DNA from: Paenibacillus cellulosilyticus
GTDB taxonomy: Bacteria > Bacillota > Bacilli > Paenibacillales > Paenibacillaceae
Assembly: GCF_003182255.1 (NCBI RefSeq)
Contig: NZ_QGTQ01000017.1
Location: 1-64,000 of the forward strand
Direction: 5' to 3'
Length of the DNA stretch: 64,000 nucleotides
Part shown: in pieces, positions 20,632 to 30,100 of the stretch
Layout: every line of letters begins with the position of its first letter
Numbering within the stretch: position 1 is the stretch's first letter
Made by a program: the position numbers and the translations under genes
The notes under the pieces: model-generated
The model's input: the letters and a program-made list of their open reading frames with translations, nothing else
What the model was told of the DNA's origin: nothing
The model's database searches: none

Positions 20632-21528
20632 ATGGCAGCGTATTGGCGCAAAACGTGGCCGTTTCATTTGCTCTTATTACCGGCTCTAGCCTTGGTTATC
20701 GTGTTTCAATATATTCCGCTGTTCGGCGTCGTCATTGCCTTCCAAGATTATGAGCCGTGGCTTGGTATTAAGGGCTCGCCTTGGGTAGGCTTTGAGCATT
20801 TCCAATACTTGTTCACGTATCCCGATGGCAAGCAGGTCATATGGAATACGCTGATCATCTCGGCATTCAAATTGATTATTAACTTGATCATTCCAATCGT
20901 GTTCGCGCTGCTGCTCAATGAGGTTCGCAAGACGTTGTTCAAGCGGGCAGTGCAGACGTTTGTTTATTTGCCGCACTTTTTGTCCTGGGTTATTCTGGGC
21001 GGCATTATGCTCGATATCCTGTCGCCGGAGGGCGGCATCGTCAATCGCCTGTTGAACGCCTTCGGCATCGACAGCATCTTCTTCTTGGGCAATGGCTCGT
21101 GGTTCCGGTTCACGGTCGTGCTGAGCGACGTATGGAAGGAATTCGGCTTCTCCGCGATTATTTTCCTAGCTACGCTCGTTGGCATTAATCCGGCACTGTA
21201 TGAAGCAGCCGAAATCGATGGCGCCTCGCGTTGGCAGCAGGTAATCTCGATTTCCATTCCGCTGATCATGCCGATCGTCATCGTAGTCGCAACGTTGTCG
21301 CTTGGTCGGATTCTCGATGCGGGCTTCGATCAGATTCTGAACTTGTACAATCCGCTCGTTTATTCGCATGGCGATATTATCGACACGTTCGTCTATCGCG
21401 AAGGCTTGAATAACGGACAATTCAGCTTCGGTACTGCGGTCGGACTGTTCAAATCGTTCATCGGCTTTATTCTGATCGTGATCAGCTACCGACTGGCATT
21501 CAAGCTTGCCAACTACCGGATTTTCTAA
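20632..21528 (+). CDS. ABC sugar permease, LplB-type
   Basis: Inner-membrane permease of 298 residues with six predicted membrane segments, one half of the CUT1 importer channel. The EAA loop that docks the ATPase is visible as EAAEIDGASRWQQ around residues 193-205. The N-terminal LLLLPALALVIVFQYIPLFG is typical of LplB/YtcP-linked permeases. It follows the lipoprotein after a hairpin and is followed 11 bases later by the second permease, with GGAAGG before its ATG. Confidence 0.9.
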   Translation: MAAYWRKTWPFHLLLLPALALVIVFQYIPLFGVVIAFQDYEPWLGIKGSPWVGFEHFQYLFTYPDGKQVIWNTLIISAFKLIINLIIPIVFALLLNEVRKTLFKRAVQTFVYLPHFLSWVILGGIMLDILSPEGGIVNRLLNAFGIDSIFFLGNGSWFRFTVVLSDVWKEFGFSAIIFLATLVGINPALYEAAEIDGASRWQQVISISIPLIMPIVIVVATLSLGRILDAGFDQILNLYNPLVYSHGDIIDTFVYREGLNNGQFSFGTAVGLFKSFIGFILIVISYRLAFKLANYRIF

Positions 21529-21539
21529 GGAGGGACACC

Positions 21540-22418
21540 ATGAAATATCGCTCTCGCAGTTATTCTATATTTACGTACTCCAACACGATCTTTCTGACGC
21601 TGCTGTCGCTGCTCTGTGTTCTTCCTCTTATTCACGTATTGGCGCTGTCCTTCAGCTCGCGGGCTGCGGCTACGGCGAATATCGTCAACTTCTGGCCGGT
21701 CGGTTTTACGACGGATGCCTACGTAAAGACGCTCGGCAACGCCATGTTCCTGAAGTCGCTGTGGATTGGCGTTGAACGGACCGTGCTTGGCGCCGTGCTG
21801 TCGATGATCGTCGTCACGATGGCGGCGTACAGCTTGTCGAAGACGAATTATAAGTTCAAGGGGCGCCAAATCTACATCTGGATCTTCGTCTTCACGATGC
21901 TGTTCTCGGGCGGACTCATTCCTTCTTATATTTTGATCAGCAAGCTGCACTTGATCGATTCCATCTGGGCGCTTGTGCTTCCGCCGGCCGTCAGCGTATG
22001 GAATATGATTCTGATGCTCAACTTCTTCCGTACGATCCCAGAGGATCTGGAGGAAGCGGCCTTCATCGATGGAGCGGGTCATCTACGGGTGCTGTGGAGC
22101 GTGTACCTGCCCGTATCAATGCCGTCGATTGCGACGTTGTCGCTGTTCACGATGGTGTCCCATTGGAACTCGTGGTTTGACGGGATGATCTATATGTCCA
22201 ATCCGGATGGGTATCCGCTAGCGACCTATTTGCACTCTATGATTGTAAGTGACAACCTGTCGCGCATCGGTGTAACATTGGATAGTGTTGAGAATTTCTC
22301 CAATCGCACGGTCAAAGCCGCCCAAATCTTCATCGGCGCGCTGCCGATCTTGCTCGTCTATCCATTCCTGCAGAAGTATTTCGTCAAAGGGATCGTCCTT
22401 GGCTCGGTGAAATCCTAA
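21540..22418 (+). CDS. ABC sugar permease, LplC/YtcP-type
   Basis: Second permease subunit, 292 residues, six predicted membrane helices, with an EAA loop EEAAFIDGAGHLRVLW around residues 172-187. LplC/YtcP-type permeases pair with the LplB-type protein encoded just before it. The ribosome binding site AAGGAGG sits right at the end of the preceding gene. No ATPase gene follows; instead the sensor kinase gene starts 48 bases later, so importer and regulator probably form one functional unit. Confidence 0.9.
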   Translation: MKYRSRSYSIFTYSNTIFLTLLSLLCVLPLIHVLALSFSSRAAATANIVNFWPVGFTTDAYVKTLGNAMFLKSLWIGVERTVLGAVLSMIVVTMAAYSLSKTNYKFKGRQIYIWIFVFTMLFSGGLIPSYILISKLHLIDSIWALVLPPAVSVWNMILMLNFFRTIPEDLEEAAFIDGAGHLRVLWSVYLPVSMPSIATLSLFTMVSHWNSWFDGMIYMSNPDGYPLATYLHSMIVSDNLSRIGVTLDSVENFSNRTVKAAQIFIGALPILLVYPFLQKYFVKGIVLGSVKS

Positions 22419-22466
22419 CCGGATTGTTGCATCGGGCTCTATCATACACTTGAATCGGGGGAGCTC

Positions 22467-24266
22467 ATGTTCAGAATGAGACGTGGACCTGCTGGCAAAA
22501 TGAATATTTTCACGAAGGTCATGATCGTCATCGTTCTGATGCTCATCCCGATTATTGCCATGTATAATTCCTCGAACAAGACCAGTACCCGTGTTGTCGA
22601 GCAAGAGCTGCTGCAAATAAACTTGAACCGGATTCATTTCTTCGTCGAGCAGTTGGATGTGGAGGTGAACCGGCTGTGGCGGGCGGCCTTCGTCATCGCG
22701 GCTGATCCGGATACGCTGCAGCTGCAGCTTCGAACTTCCTCCGAACCTGATTACTCCTCGCTGGAGACGAAGCGGGTGCTCCTCCAGAAGCTAGATATGC
22801 AATCGACCTCCTTCGAATGGGAGAACGACTTCACCGTCTATTCGCCGTTGTCCGATGTGGTTGCCTCTACGAATATGAAGCAGGTTTACGATTCGGCGTA
22901 TTTCAAGGACTCGGTCTATGACCGGTGGGATTATCGCGTCGCCTTGACGGATCGAGGGCCGGAGAAAGCGTTCGTCCGCGTGCTGAATACGCCGTTCGAG
23001 TCGTTGACGAAGCTGGGTGACCCAAACCTATATGTCGAAGTGACGTTTACAGCGGATAATCTTGTGAAAATGCTAGACCGATTCATGCAGGGCAGCGTCG
23101 GTCAGCCGTTTCTCTACCACCCCGGCTTTGATCCGATCATGTCTCGCGAGCTCGACCCCGAGCTGATCAACGCAATGGCGAAGCAGTTCGATACGATGAA
23201 GGCCGACAATCCTTCCGAAGGCTCGGTCACGATTACCTTCCAGGATGAACCTTATCTCGTTAATTACGTGGCATCCTCTTCGCTGGGCTGGTATTTGGTA
23301 GATTTCCAACCGATGCAGAAGGTGCTGCAGCCGATCAATCATAGCAAGCTGACGTTTTATGCCGCGGGCCTGCTGCTGCTGTTGATGGGCAGTGCAAGCG
23401 CGGCGCTGCTCTACCGCAATGTGCAGAAGCCGATCAATGATCTCATTCGAGGCGTAAAGTCGCTCCGGCGAGGGGCGTACGATCATCGGATTAAAAGTGG
23501 ACCGAACAACGAATTTCACTATTTGATCGAGCAGTTCAACCTCATGTCGGAAGATATTCAGACGCTGATTGATAAGGTGTATGCGGAGCAGCTGAGCGCC
23601 AAGGAGTCCTCGCTGAAGCATCTGCAGGCGCAGATCAATCCTCATTTTCTCTACAATAACTTCGCATATATTCAAAGCATGGCGCAGCTGGATCGGACGA
23701 AAGTCATCATCGCCTTCACGCAGCATCTAAGCCAATATTATCGATATACGACGCGGACCGAGCAGCAATTAACGATGCTGGCTGAAGAGATGGACCTCAT
23801 CCGCAACTATCTAGAGATTCATCGGATGCAGTCGGAGCGGCTGCATTTTCACGAACAGATTGATGAAGATATGCTGTCGATTCTACTGCCGCGGCTGCTG
23901 TTCCAGCCGCTGGTCGAGAACGCGATCGTGCATGGCATGGAAGGAAAGCGAGGGCAATTCGAAATTGTCATCACAGGCAGAAGGATAGAGGGCGGCTGGG
24001 AGCTCATCGTGGAAGATAACGGCGTTGGAATGAAGCAGGGGGATTTGCTTGCGTTGAGGCACTCCCTGTCCTTACAGGCGAGCGCGGATCACAGCCTTGG
24101 GCTGCGCAATGTGCATCAGCGGCTTAAACATTATTACGGTGCATCATCGGGACTGGTAATCGAACATTCTTCTCTGGGAGGGCTTCGTGTAGGGCTGGTG
24201 ATAAAGACGGAGGTGATTGACGATGCTGGAGGTTCTGATCGTAGACGATATACCCTCTCAAGTTGA
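22467..24266 (+). CDS. YesM-type sensor histidine kinase
   Basis: Membrane histidine kinase of 599 residues. A first membrane helix lies around residues 12-28, a large extracellular sensor region to about 290, a second helix around 293-313 (YAAGLLLLLMG), then a HAMP linker, a His_kinase domain with the phospho-acceptor in QINPHFLYN (His393), and a HATPase domain (LVENAIVHG, DNGVGM, GLRNVHQRL). This is the YesM/LytS class. Its likely partner is the next gene, and the likely signal is availability of the importer's sugar. The start could also be the ATG at 22476. Its last 44 bases overlap the regulator gene. Confidence 0.92.
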   Translation: MFRMRRGPAGKMNIFTKVMIVIVLMLIPIIAMYNSSNKTSTRVVEQELLQINLNRIHFFVEQLDVEVNRLWRAAFVIAADPDTLQLQLRTSSEPDYSSLETKRVLLQKLDMQSTSFEWENDFTVYSPLSDVVASTNMKQVYDSAYFKDSVYDRWDYRVALTDRGPEKAFVRVLNTPFESLTKLGDPNLYVEVTFTADNLVKMLDRFMQGSVGQPFLYHPGFDPIMSRELDPELINAMAKQFDTMKADNPSEGSVTITFQDEPYLVNYVASSSLGWYLVDFQPMQKVLQPINHSKLTFYAAGLLLLLMGSASAALLYRNVQKPINDLIRGVKSLRRGAYDHRIKSGPNNEFHYLIEQFNLMSEDIQTLIDKVYAEQLSAKESSLKHLQAQINPHFLYNNFAYIQSMAQLDRTKVIIAFTQHLSQYYRYTTRTEQQLTMLAEEMDLIRNYLEIHRMQSERLHFHEQIDEDMLSILLPRLLFQPLVENAIVHGMEGKRGQFEIVITGRRIEGGWELIVEDNGVGMKQGDLLALRHSLSLQASADHSLGLRNVHQRLKHYYGASSGLVIEHSSLGGLRVGLVIKTEVIDDAGGSDRRRYTLSS

Positions 24267-25842
24267 CAGTATCGCCGCAACCATTCCGAAGGACGAGCTT
24301 GGGATTGGCACCATTCATAAGGCCTATTCCGGCGAGGAAGCGCTGCAGCTCTATCGGGAGCATAACATCCACATTGTCATTACCGATATTCGGATGCCGG
24401 AGATGAGCGGCGTTGAGCTCATTCGAGAGATCCGTGAGATGGGGCGCAAAGCCAAAATTATCGTCATTTCGGGGTATGCGGATTTTGAATATGCGCAAAG
24501 CGTAGTGCCTTACAATACATCCGGTTATTTGATGAAGCCGGTGAACCCGGATCAACTGCGGGTGACGTTGGGACAATTATCGGAAGATATCGCGAATGAG
24601 CGAAAATTGCAGCAACAGCAGCAGCGTGACACTTATGCGCTCCGTGAGAGCCTTCCCGTGCTGCGCAACGAGCTGCTTAATCGGCTGTTGTACGGTAACG
24701 CCGGAATTCCGCTCGCCGAACTGGAACGGAAGCTGTTCCTACTCAATGTTCCTTTTCCGCTGCATCAGAAGGTAGGCTTGTTCATCGTGAGGCTGGAGGG
24801 CAAGCTGCAGCAGTATGAACGGCTCGATAGAGAGCTGATTGAATATGCGGTTACGAATATGGCGGAAGAGCTGTTCCGAGACGACTTTCATTTGTGGTTC
24901 TGCCGCGATCATAACGAATACCTCGTCTTTCTCGTGACGTCGAAGGATTCGAGCTGCAACCGAGGCCAATCGCTTTGTCATGTGATGGACGTTCAGGCGG
25001 CAGCGCTGAAGAAGAAGGCAGAGGCGCTCTTGAACGGGTCGATTTCGATTATATTGGCGCAGAACTGGTCGAGCTTCCCTGAAGGGGTACCGGAATTATA
25101 CCGCTCGGTCATCGATGGGATGCGGATGGTTGAAGAAGAGCGGCAGAGCGTCTTTCTGCGGTTCGCGGGCAAGCTCGACCAGGTTCGGATCGGGACGTTG
25201 ACGGCGCTGTATCGGCCGCCGCTCCTCATTCATTTGCTCGATACGGGCAATTGGGCGCAAGCGGAGGAGAAGCTGATCGAGATCTTCGCTGAGCTGAAGA
25301 GCGTCAATTATCCACCGGAGCATGCGAATGAGGCGTATTTCGCTATTGCAAACGCGTATCAGTATATGGCGCATAAGAGAGGAAAGCTGCTTAGCGAGAT
25401 TGGCGCTTCTTCCTTCGGTCTAATGCCGGCTGCACCATCACTAAGCAAGCTGGAGAAGTGGGCATTCATGATGCTTGGCAATTTGAGAGAGCAATCGGCA
25501 GATACATCCGACAAGTCGAAAGGGTTAGTCGATAAGGTGCATGCCTTCATCGAGAAGAACATCAACGATAATCTGTCGCTGCAGACGATCGCGTCGCATG
25601 TTAATCTGCATCCCGCGTACTTGTCGCGAGCGTATCGAGCGGAGACGGGGAACAATCTGAGCGACTACATCCTGCGTTATCGGATGGAGCTGGCTTCGTA
25701 TTTGCTGCGCAGCAGCGATAAGAAGATTTACGAGGTTGCCCAAGTCGTCGGGTACCAAGCTGTGCCGCATTTTATTAAGCTGTTCAAGGCATTCACGAAC
25801 ATGACACCGCAGGAATTCCGCGATCGGGCAGGGGTGAATTGA
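24223..25842 (+). CDS. YesN-type response regulator with AraC DNA-binding domain
   Basis: Response regulator of 539 residues. The receiver domain shows the acidic pair VDD (residues 7-9), phospho-acceptor Asp55 in TDIRMP and Lys105 in MKPV. A long middle region follows, then a C-terminal AraC/XylS double helix-turn-helix (about residues 435-535, with LSLQTIASHVNLHPAYLS and YEVAQVVGY). The ATG at 24223 is preferred to the TTG six bases before, because GGAGG lies nine bases upstream of it. It probably activates the importer operon upstream. It overlaps the kinase gene by 44 bases, so the two are translationally coupled. Confidence 0.92.
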   Translation: MLEVLIVDDIPSQVDSIAATIPKDELGIGTIHKAYSGEEALQLYREHNIHIVITDIRMPEMSGVELIREIREMGRKAKIIVISGYADFEYAQSVVPYNTSGYLMKPVNPDQLRVTLGQLSEDIANERKLQQQQQRDTYALRESLPVLRNELLNRLLYGNAGIPLAELERKLFLLNVPFPLHQKVGLFIVRLEGKLQQYERLDRELIEYAVTNMAEELFRDDFHLWFCRDHNEYLVFLVTSKDSSCNRGQSLCHVMDVQAAALKKKAEALLNGSISIILAQNWSSFPEGVPELYRSVIDGMRMVEEERQSVFLRFAGKLDQVRIGTLTALYRPPLLIHLLDTGNWAQAEEKLIEIFAELKSVNYPPEHANEAYFAIANAYQYMAHKRGKLLSEIGASSFGLMPAAPSLSKLEKWAFMMLGNLREQSADTSDKSKGLVDKVHAFIEKNINDNLSLQTIASHVNLHPAYLSRAYRAETGNNLSDYILRYRMELASYLLRSSDKKIYEVAQVVGYQAVPHFIKLFKAFTNMTPQEFRDRAGVN

Positions 25843-25867
25843 CGAAAGGTTTCAAGACTGTGTAATA

Positions 25868-25899
25868 AACCGTCAGCAGCTGCTGTCGGTTTTTTTTGC
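25868..25899 (+). terminator. terminator of the sensor/regulator genes
   Basis: AACCG-T-CAGCA and TGCTG-T-CGGTT form a stem with one T-T mismatch and a T8 tract after it. Confidence 0.85.
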
Positions 25900-25980
25900 C
25901 TAAACGATGCTTTATGGACGATACTAGAGAGTAGAAGACATGCTGGTATGAAGTGGACAAGACGAAAGGAGCACCTACCA

Positions 25981-26685
25981 ATGAACGCACAAGAGGTTAT
26001 GCAAGGACTTGAAGCGCTGAGCAAGGAACGTCTGAAGAAAATGTACATGTCCAATGGTGCGCATGAGCCGCTGTTTGGCGTGGCGACGGGCGAGATGAAG
26101 CCGATGGTGAAGAAGATTAAGATCGATCAAGCGTTAGCGGACGAGCTGTATGCTACAGGAAACTATGACGCGATGTATTTCGCGGGTATTATCGCAGATC
26201 CGAATGGCATGACGGAGACGGATTACGATCGCTGGATGGATGCGGCGTACTTTTATATGCTGTCTGACTTTGTCGTGGCTGTTACGCTGTCAGAGGCAGA
26301 TATTGCGCAGCAGGTTGCGGACAAATGGATTGCAAGCGGCGACGAGCTGCGAATGTCGGCGGGCTGGAGCTGTTACTGCTGGATGTTAGGCAATCGGAAG
26401 GACAATGCGTTCGAAGAGAGCAAGATCGCAGCCATGCTCGAAACGGTGCGCAATACGATTCATGACGCGCCGCTGCGCGCGAAGTATTCAATGGCGAACT
26501 TCTTGTACACCGTGGCGGTATCCTATGTGCCGCTTCATGCTAAGGCGGTGGAGACCGTCGAGGCCATTGGGCCAGTTGAGGTCGTCAATAATGGCAAAGC
26601 CAGTTTCTTGAGCACGGCTGCTAATATTCAGAAAGTAATCGATAAGAATCGACTTGGTTTCAAACGTAAACATGTAAGGTGCTAA
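25981..26685 (+). CDS. AlkD-like HEAT-repeat DNA alkylation repair protein
   Basis: Soluble 234-residue protein resembling the AlkD family (DNA alkylation repair, PF08713). AlkD enzymes are built of HEAT-like helical repeats and remove N3- and N7-alkylated purines from DNA. Here the repeats are visible as paired amphipathic helices (for example residues 60-75, 95-115, 120-150), and the Trp/Tyr-rich stretch GWSCYCWMLGNR is reminiscent of the DNA-contact surface. Catalysis is not certain, since many family members are uncharacterised. The ATG is chosen by AAAGGAG 12 bases upstream. The gene stands alone between two terminators. Confidence 0.7.
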   Translation: MNAQEVMQGLEALSKERLKKMYMSNGAHEPLFGVATGEMKPMVKKIKIDQALADELYATGNYDAMYFAGIIADPNGMTETDYDRWMDAAYFYMLSDFVVAVTLSEADIAQQVADKWIASGDELRMSAGWSCYCWMLGNRKDNAFEESKIAAMLETVRNTIHDAPLRAKYSMANFLYTVAVSYVPLHAKAVETVEAIGPVEVVNNGKASFLSTAANIQKVIDKNRLGFKRKHVRC

Positions 26686-26700
26686 TCTGCCGCTAATCGA

Positions 26701-26746
26701 AAAGTCGTGTTGATAGAGGGCTTCCTCTGTTAACACGGCTTTTTTG
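26701..26746 (+). terminator. terminator after AlkD-like gene
   Basis: GTCGTGTT and AACACGGC-type arms enclose an inner AGAGG/CCTCT stem; a T6 tract follows. Confidence 0.85.
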
Positions 26747-26747
26747 C

Positions 26748-27136
26748 TATCACGCCTATTGTTGTGGTGTTGTAAAGACAGTTGTTCGGTTTCAAGAAAT
26801 AAACAACAAGAACGACAAAAGCTTAATATTGTGATGACATTTGTCGAAATGTACGGTGCTATACTCGCGAAGGAGGCTGGACGTACGAGTAACATGCGAC
26901 ACGATTAATAGAAGAAAGGAGTATTCACTTGCTGCTAGTGAATAGCAATAGCAAAGCCGCAATCCGTTAGCTTTTGGCGGGGCGCACGGATCACGGCTTT
27001 AGAAGAAACCGGCTTATCGGCGGTTTATTTGCCGTTGATAAGCAAGTCTTGTTTTATTTTACCACAGGAAAGCACGGCCTACCTCTCTGTAGAACTACCA
27101 TTTTTTATAACGAAATGATTGAACGGAGGCGTACGA
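26748..27136 (+). promoter_or_regulatory. promoter region and long structured leader of the PHP-SLH gene
   Basis: This 389-base gap holds no convincing ORF. A possible -10 element TATACT lies near 26860-26870. Downstream are three stable hairpins: 26922-26944 (TATTCACT/AGTGAATA), 26953-27000 (AAAGCCG/CGGCTTT plus ATCCGT/ACGGAT, with an 18-base G-rich loop) and 27012-27043 (GCTTATC/GATAAGC). About 90 bases then lead to the GGAGG site. This layout suggests a cis-acting RNA of some class. I compared it from memory with cyclic di-GMP, cobalamin, ydaO and SAM riboswitches and could not match it. Confidence 0.5.
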
Positions 27137-30100
27137 GTGGGTTACGCGATTTTAAGAAATAAACGGATATTTGGCATCGTTCTGTCCGTCATGCTCGTTC
27201 TATCGATGCTGCAACCAGCGAGTCTCATGTCGCAGGCAGCGGCAGCTTCGGATGTAACATTGGCGAAGTGGGACGGAACAGGTACGGGCTCTAACGCAGC
27301 TGTAGATCTTCCGGCTAACGCAAGCGTTACGCTCGATATCAATAAGGATAAGAAGCTGACGACAACAGCGACGACGGTTGGATTCTCCAACGACAAATCG
27401 GAACCTGCAATGTCGGTTGTTAACGGAAGTGGATGGGCAGTAGGCGGCTACTGGCAAGTATCTCTCGTTACGACGGGTTATTCGAACTTGAAGGTATCGT
27501 CGGTGCAGAGGGGATCGAATACAGGGCCGAGAGATTTCAAGCTTCAAGTCAGCTCGGACCTTGCGAACTGGACGGATGTGGATGGTGGAGCTGTCACGGT
27601 ACAGAACGACTGGACGACCGGCGTACTGAACAATGTGGCGCTGCCTTCCACAGCGGACAATCAAGCGATGCTCTATCTGAGATGGACGCTTGTCGACAAT
27701 ATTTCTGTTCGTGCGGGTACAGGCTCGTATTCGGCAACAGAGGCTTTTCAGTCTGGCGGCACGAGCCAGATCGAGAACATCATCGTAATAGGTGATTCGA
27801 CGGACTCGTCAACAGGAAATGGCGGCGATGGCGGTAACGGAAGCAATGGCGGCGATACCGGAACGGGTACGCAGTCATCAACAGCTCCGGCTGCTGCTAA
27901 GATTACGTTCGTAGATGACTATATGACGCTGAGCGGTGAGATCGGAGCGGTTCCGGCGAATGCGGTCATTAACGTCTATGATGCAGCTAATGCATCACTG
28001 GGCCAAACGACGGCGAATGCAGACGGCTCCTTCACGCTTACCATTACGAATCCGACGCATGAGGGTACGGTATTCGTCTCCGCGACGGAAGCGGACAAAG
28101 AAGAGAGTACGAAGGTAAGCGTATCGGTTGGTCAGACGACGGCTCCGAACGCTGCCAAGATTACGTATGCCAGCTACGCGACCGTATCGGGAACGACTGG
28201 TGCAGTTACGGGCGGTTCGACTGTCGATGTCTATCTGGCAGATGGAACGACATCGGCTGGCACAACGGTTGCTGCGGCGGACGGCTCCTTCACGGCTAGC
28301 CTTACGAATGCGGATGGCAATTCGAAAGTTTTCGTAACGGCTAAAGCAGCGAACAAGCTTGTCAGCGCAAAGGTGGGCGTTGATTTTGCAATCGTAAACG
28401 CAGCTAAAGCGAATCCTGGCGACGTCGTCTTCAGCATGCTGAACGTCAGTGGTACGGCGAACGGCGTGTACAAGAACAAGTTCTTCGAGCTGCACAATCG
28501 CACCGATCATGATATCAGCCTGAAAGGCTGGGTTGTAGAATACAGTGCATTGACGACGCCAAAAACGTCGGGGTCGGGCACGACGCTTACCGGCACGATT
28601 AAAGCACACGGCTATTATCTGGTGTCTGGCGCGGCCAACACCAATGGTGCATCGGCTCTTCCGGTGACGGCAGACGATGTCGGCTCACTGGGACCAAATG
28701 CAGGTTCCTCAGGCGGCGGCATCATGATTCTGACGCAGGCATCAACAGCGACAACAGATCCGAGCAATGAGAACATCGTTGACCTGGTGGCTTACGGCAG
28801 TGCATCCTCGTACTTCGACGGTAAAACGTTCGTATGGGGAACGCCGTTTGTAGCTTCGGATATCGCCAGCGGCGTGATGATTCGTAAAACCGAGATCGGT
28901 TCGGACCCGCGTGCCGCGTTTGGATTGCGCAGCGGTGCTTACTTCACGAAGGACCCGTCCAAAGATTTCGTGACCTTCGTACCGAAAGTACCGTCGGCAC
29001 CATCCGAAATCGTAGTGAAAAACGCCTCTTATAAAGAAGCGCCTGTCGCTTCTGCGATTACATTCGACGGTGCAGCATCGGTAATCGGTACGGCGGATTC
29101 CGTCGTGGCGAGCTCCTCGGTGAAGGCTTATGCCTACGTTGATGGTGTATTCCAGTCTGTCGGCCAAACGACGGCAGGTGTGAATGGCGCCTTCAATATG
29201 ACGATTGCGAATACGACAGGCATTCAATCGGTCTATATCACGCATACGTATGCGAGTGTGGAAAGTGACTATACGCGTATCGATGCATCGGCTTACGCGA
29301 AACCGACAGTTACGTCCATTAGCGATGTACGCGCTTCGGATTCGAACGGTATGGCACAACAAGTCGGTTACTCGACCACTGTAGAAGGTGTAGTGACGAC
29401 GGCTAACGGTGTGCTTGGCACGGAGTCAACGAGCTTCTATATGCAAGATGCAACGGGCGGCATTAACGTAATTGCCGGCGCAGCACCAAGCGCTGCAATA
29501 ACGGCAGGCCACAAAGTGAAGGTAACAGGTACGATCGTATTCACAGCAGGTATGGTTCAGCTTCAAGCGTCTTCCATCGTAGATGAAGGCGATCAAGGCG
29601 AGCCAACGGCTGCGACGGTTACACTCGCACAAGCAGCTTCGGCGGCAGTAATGGAACCACTCGAAGGCAAGCTTGCTGCAATCAAGGGTACGGTTACCAA
29701 TACGGCTGCTTCCGGTACGGATACAGACGTGACGATTACGGACGATGAGAGCAATACGTTTATCGTCAGAGTCACAGCGGGTTCAGGTATCGATATGTCG
29801 GGCAATACGATCGAGCGGAACGAGACGTATACGTTCACTGGCATTGTCAGTCAGTCCGATCGCGTGAATCCATACGACAGCGGTTATCGCTTGATGCCTC
29901 GCAGCGCAGCGGATGTAAAGGGTGAGCTTCAGTTCAGCCATACACCGCTTGAGAAAGCTTATACAGGAATCGACGTCAGCTTCGAAGCTATGGCGAAGTT
30001 CGCAGATTCCGTGACGCTCTATTACAAAGGAGCAGCTGCCGACAACTATCGTTCCATTACGTTGACTTCGGCGGATTTGGTGCATTACAACGGCCATATT

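Noticed and set aside
26918-27043. cyclic di-GMP riboswitch
   Set aside because: The GNRA-loop stem and the GACGCAAAGC core of the class I aptamer are not present in the expected order, and class II motifs are absent.
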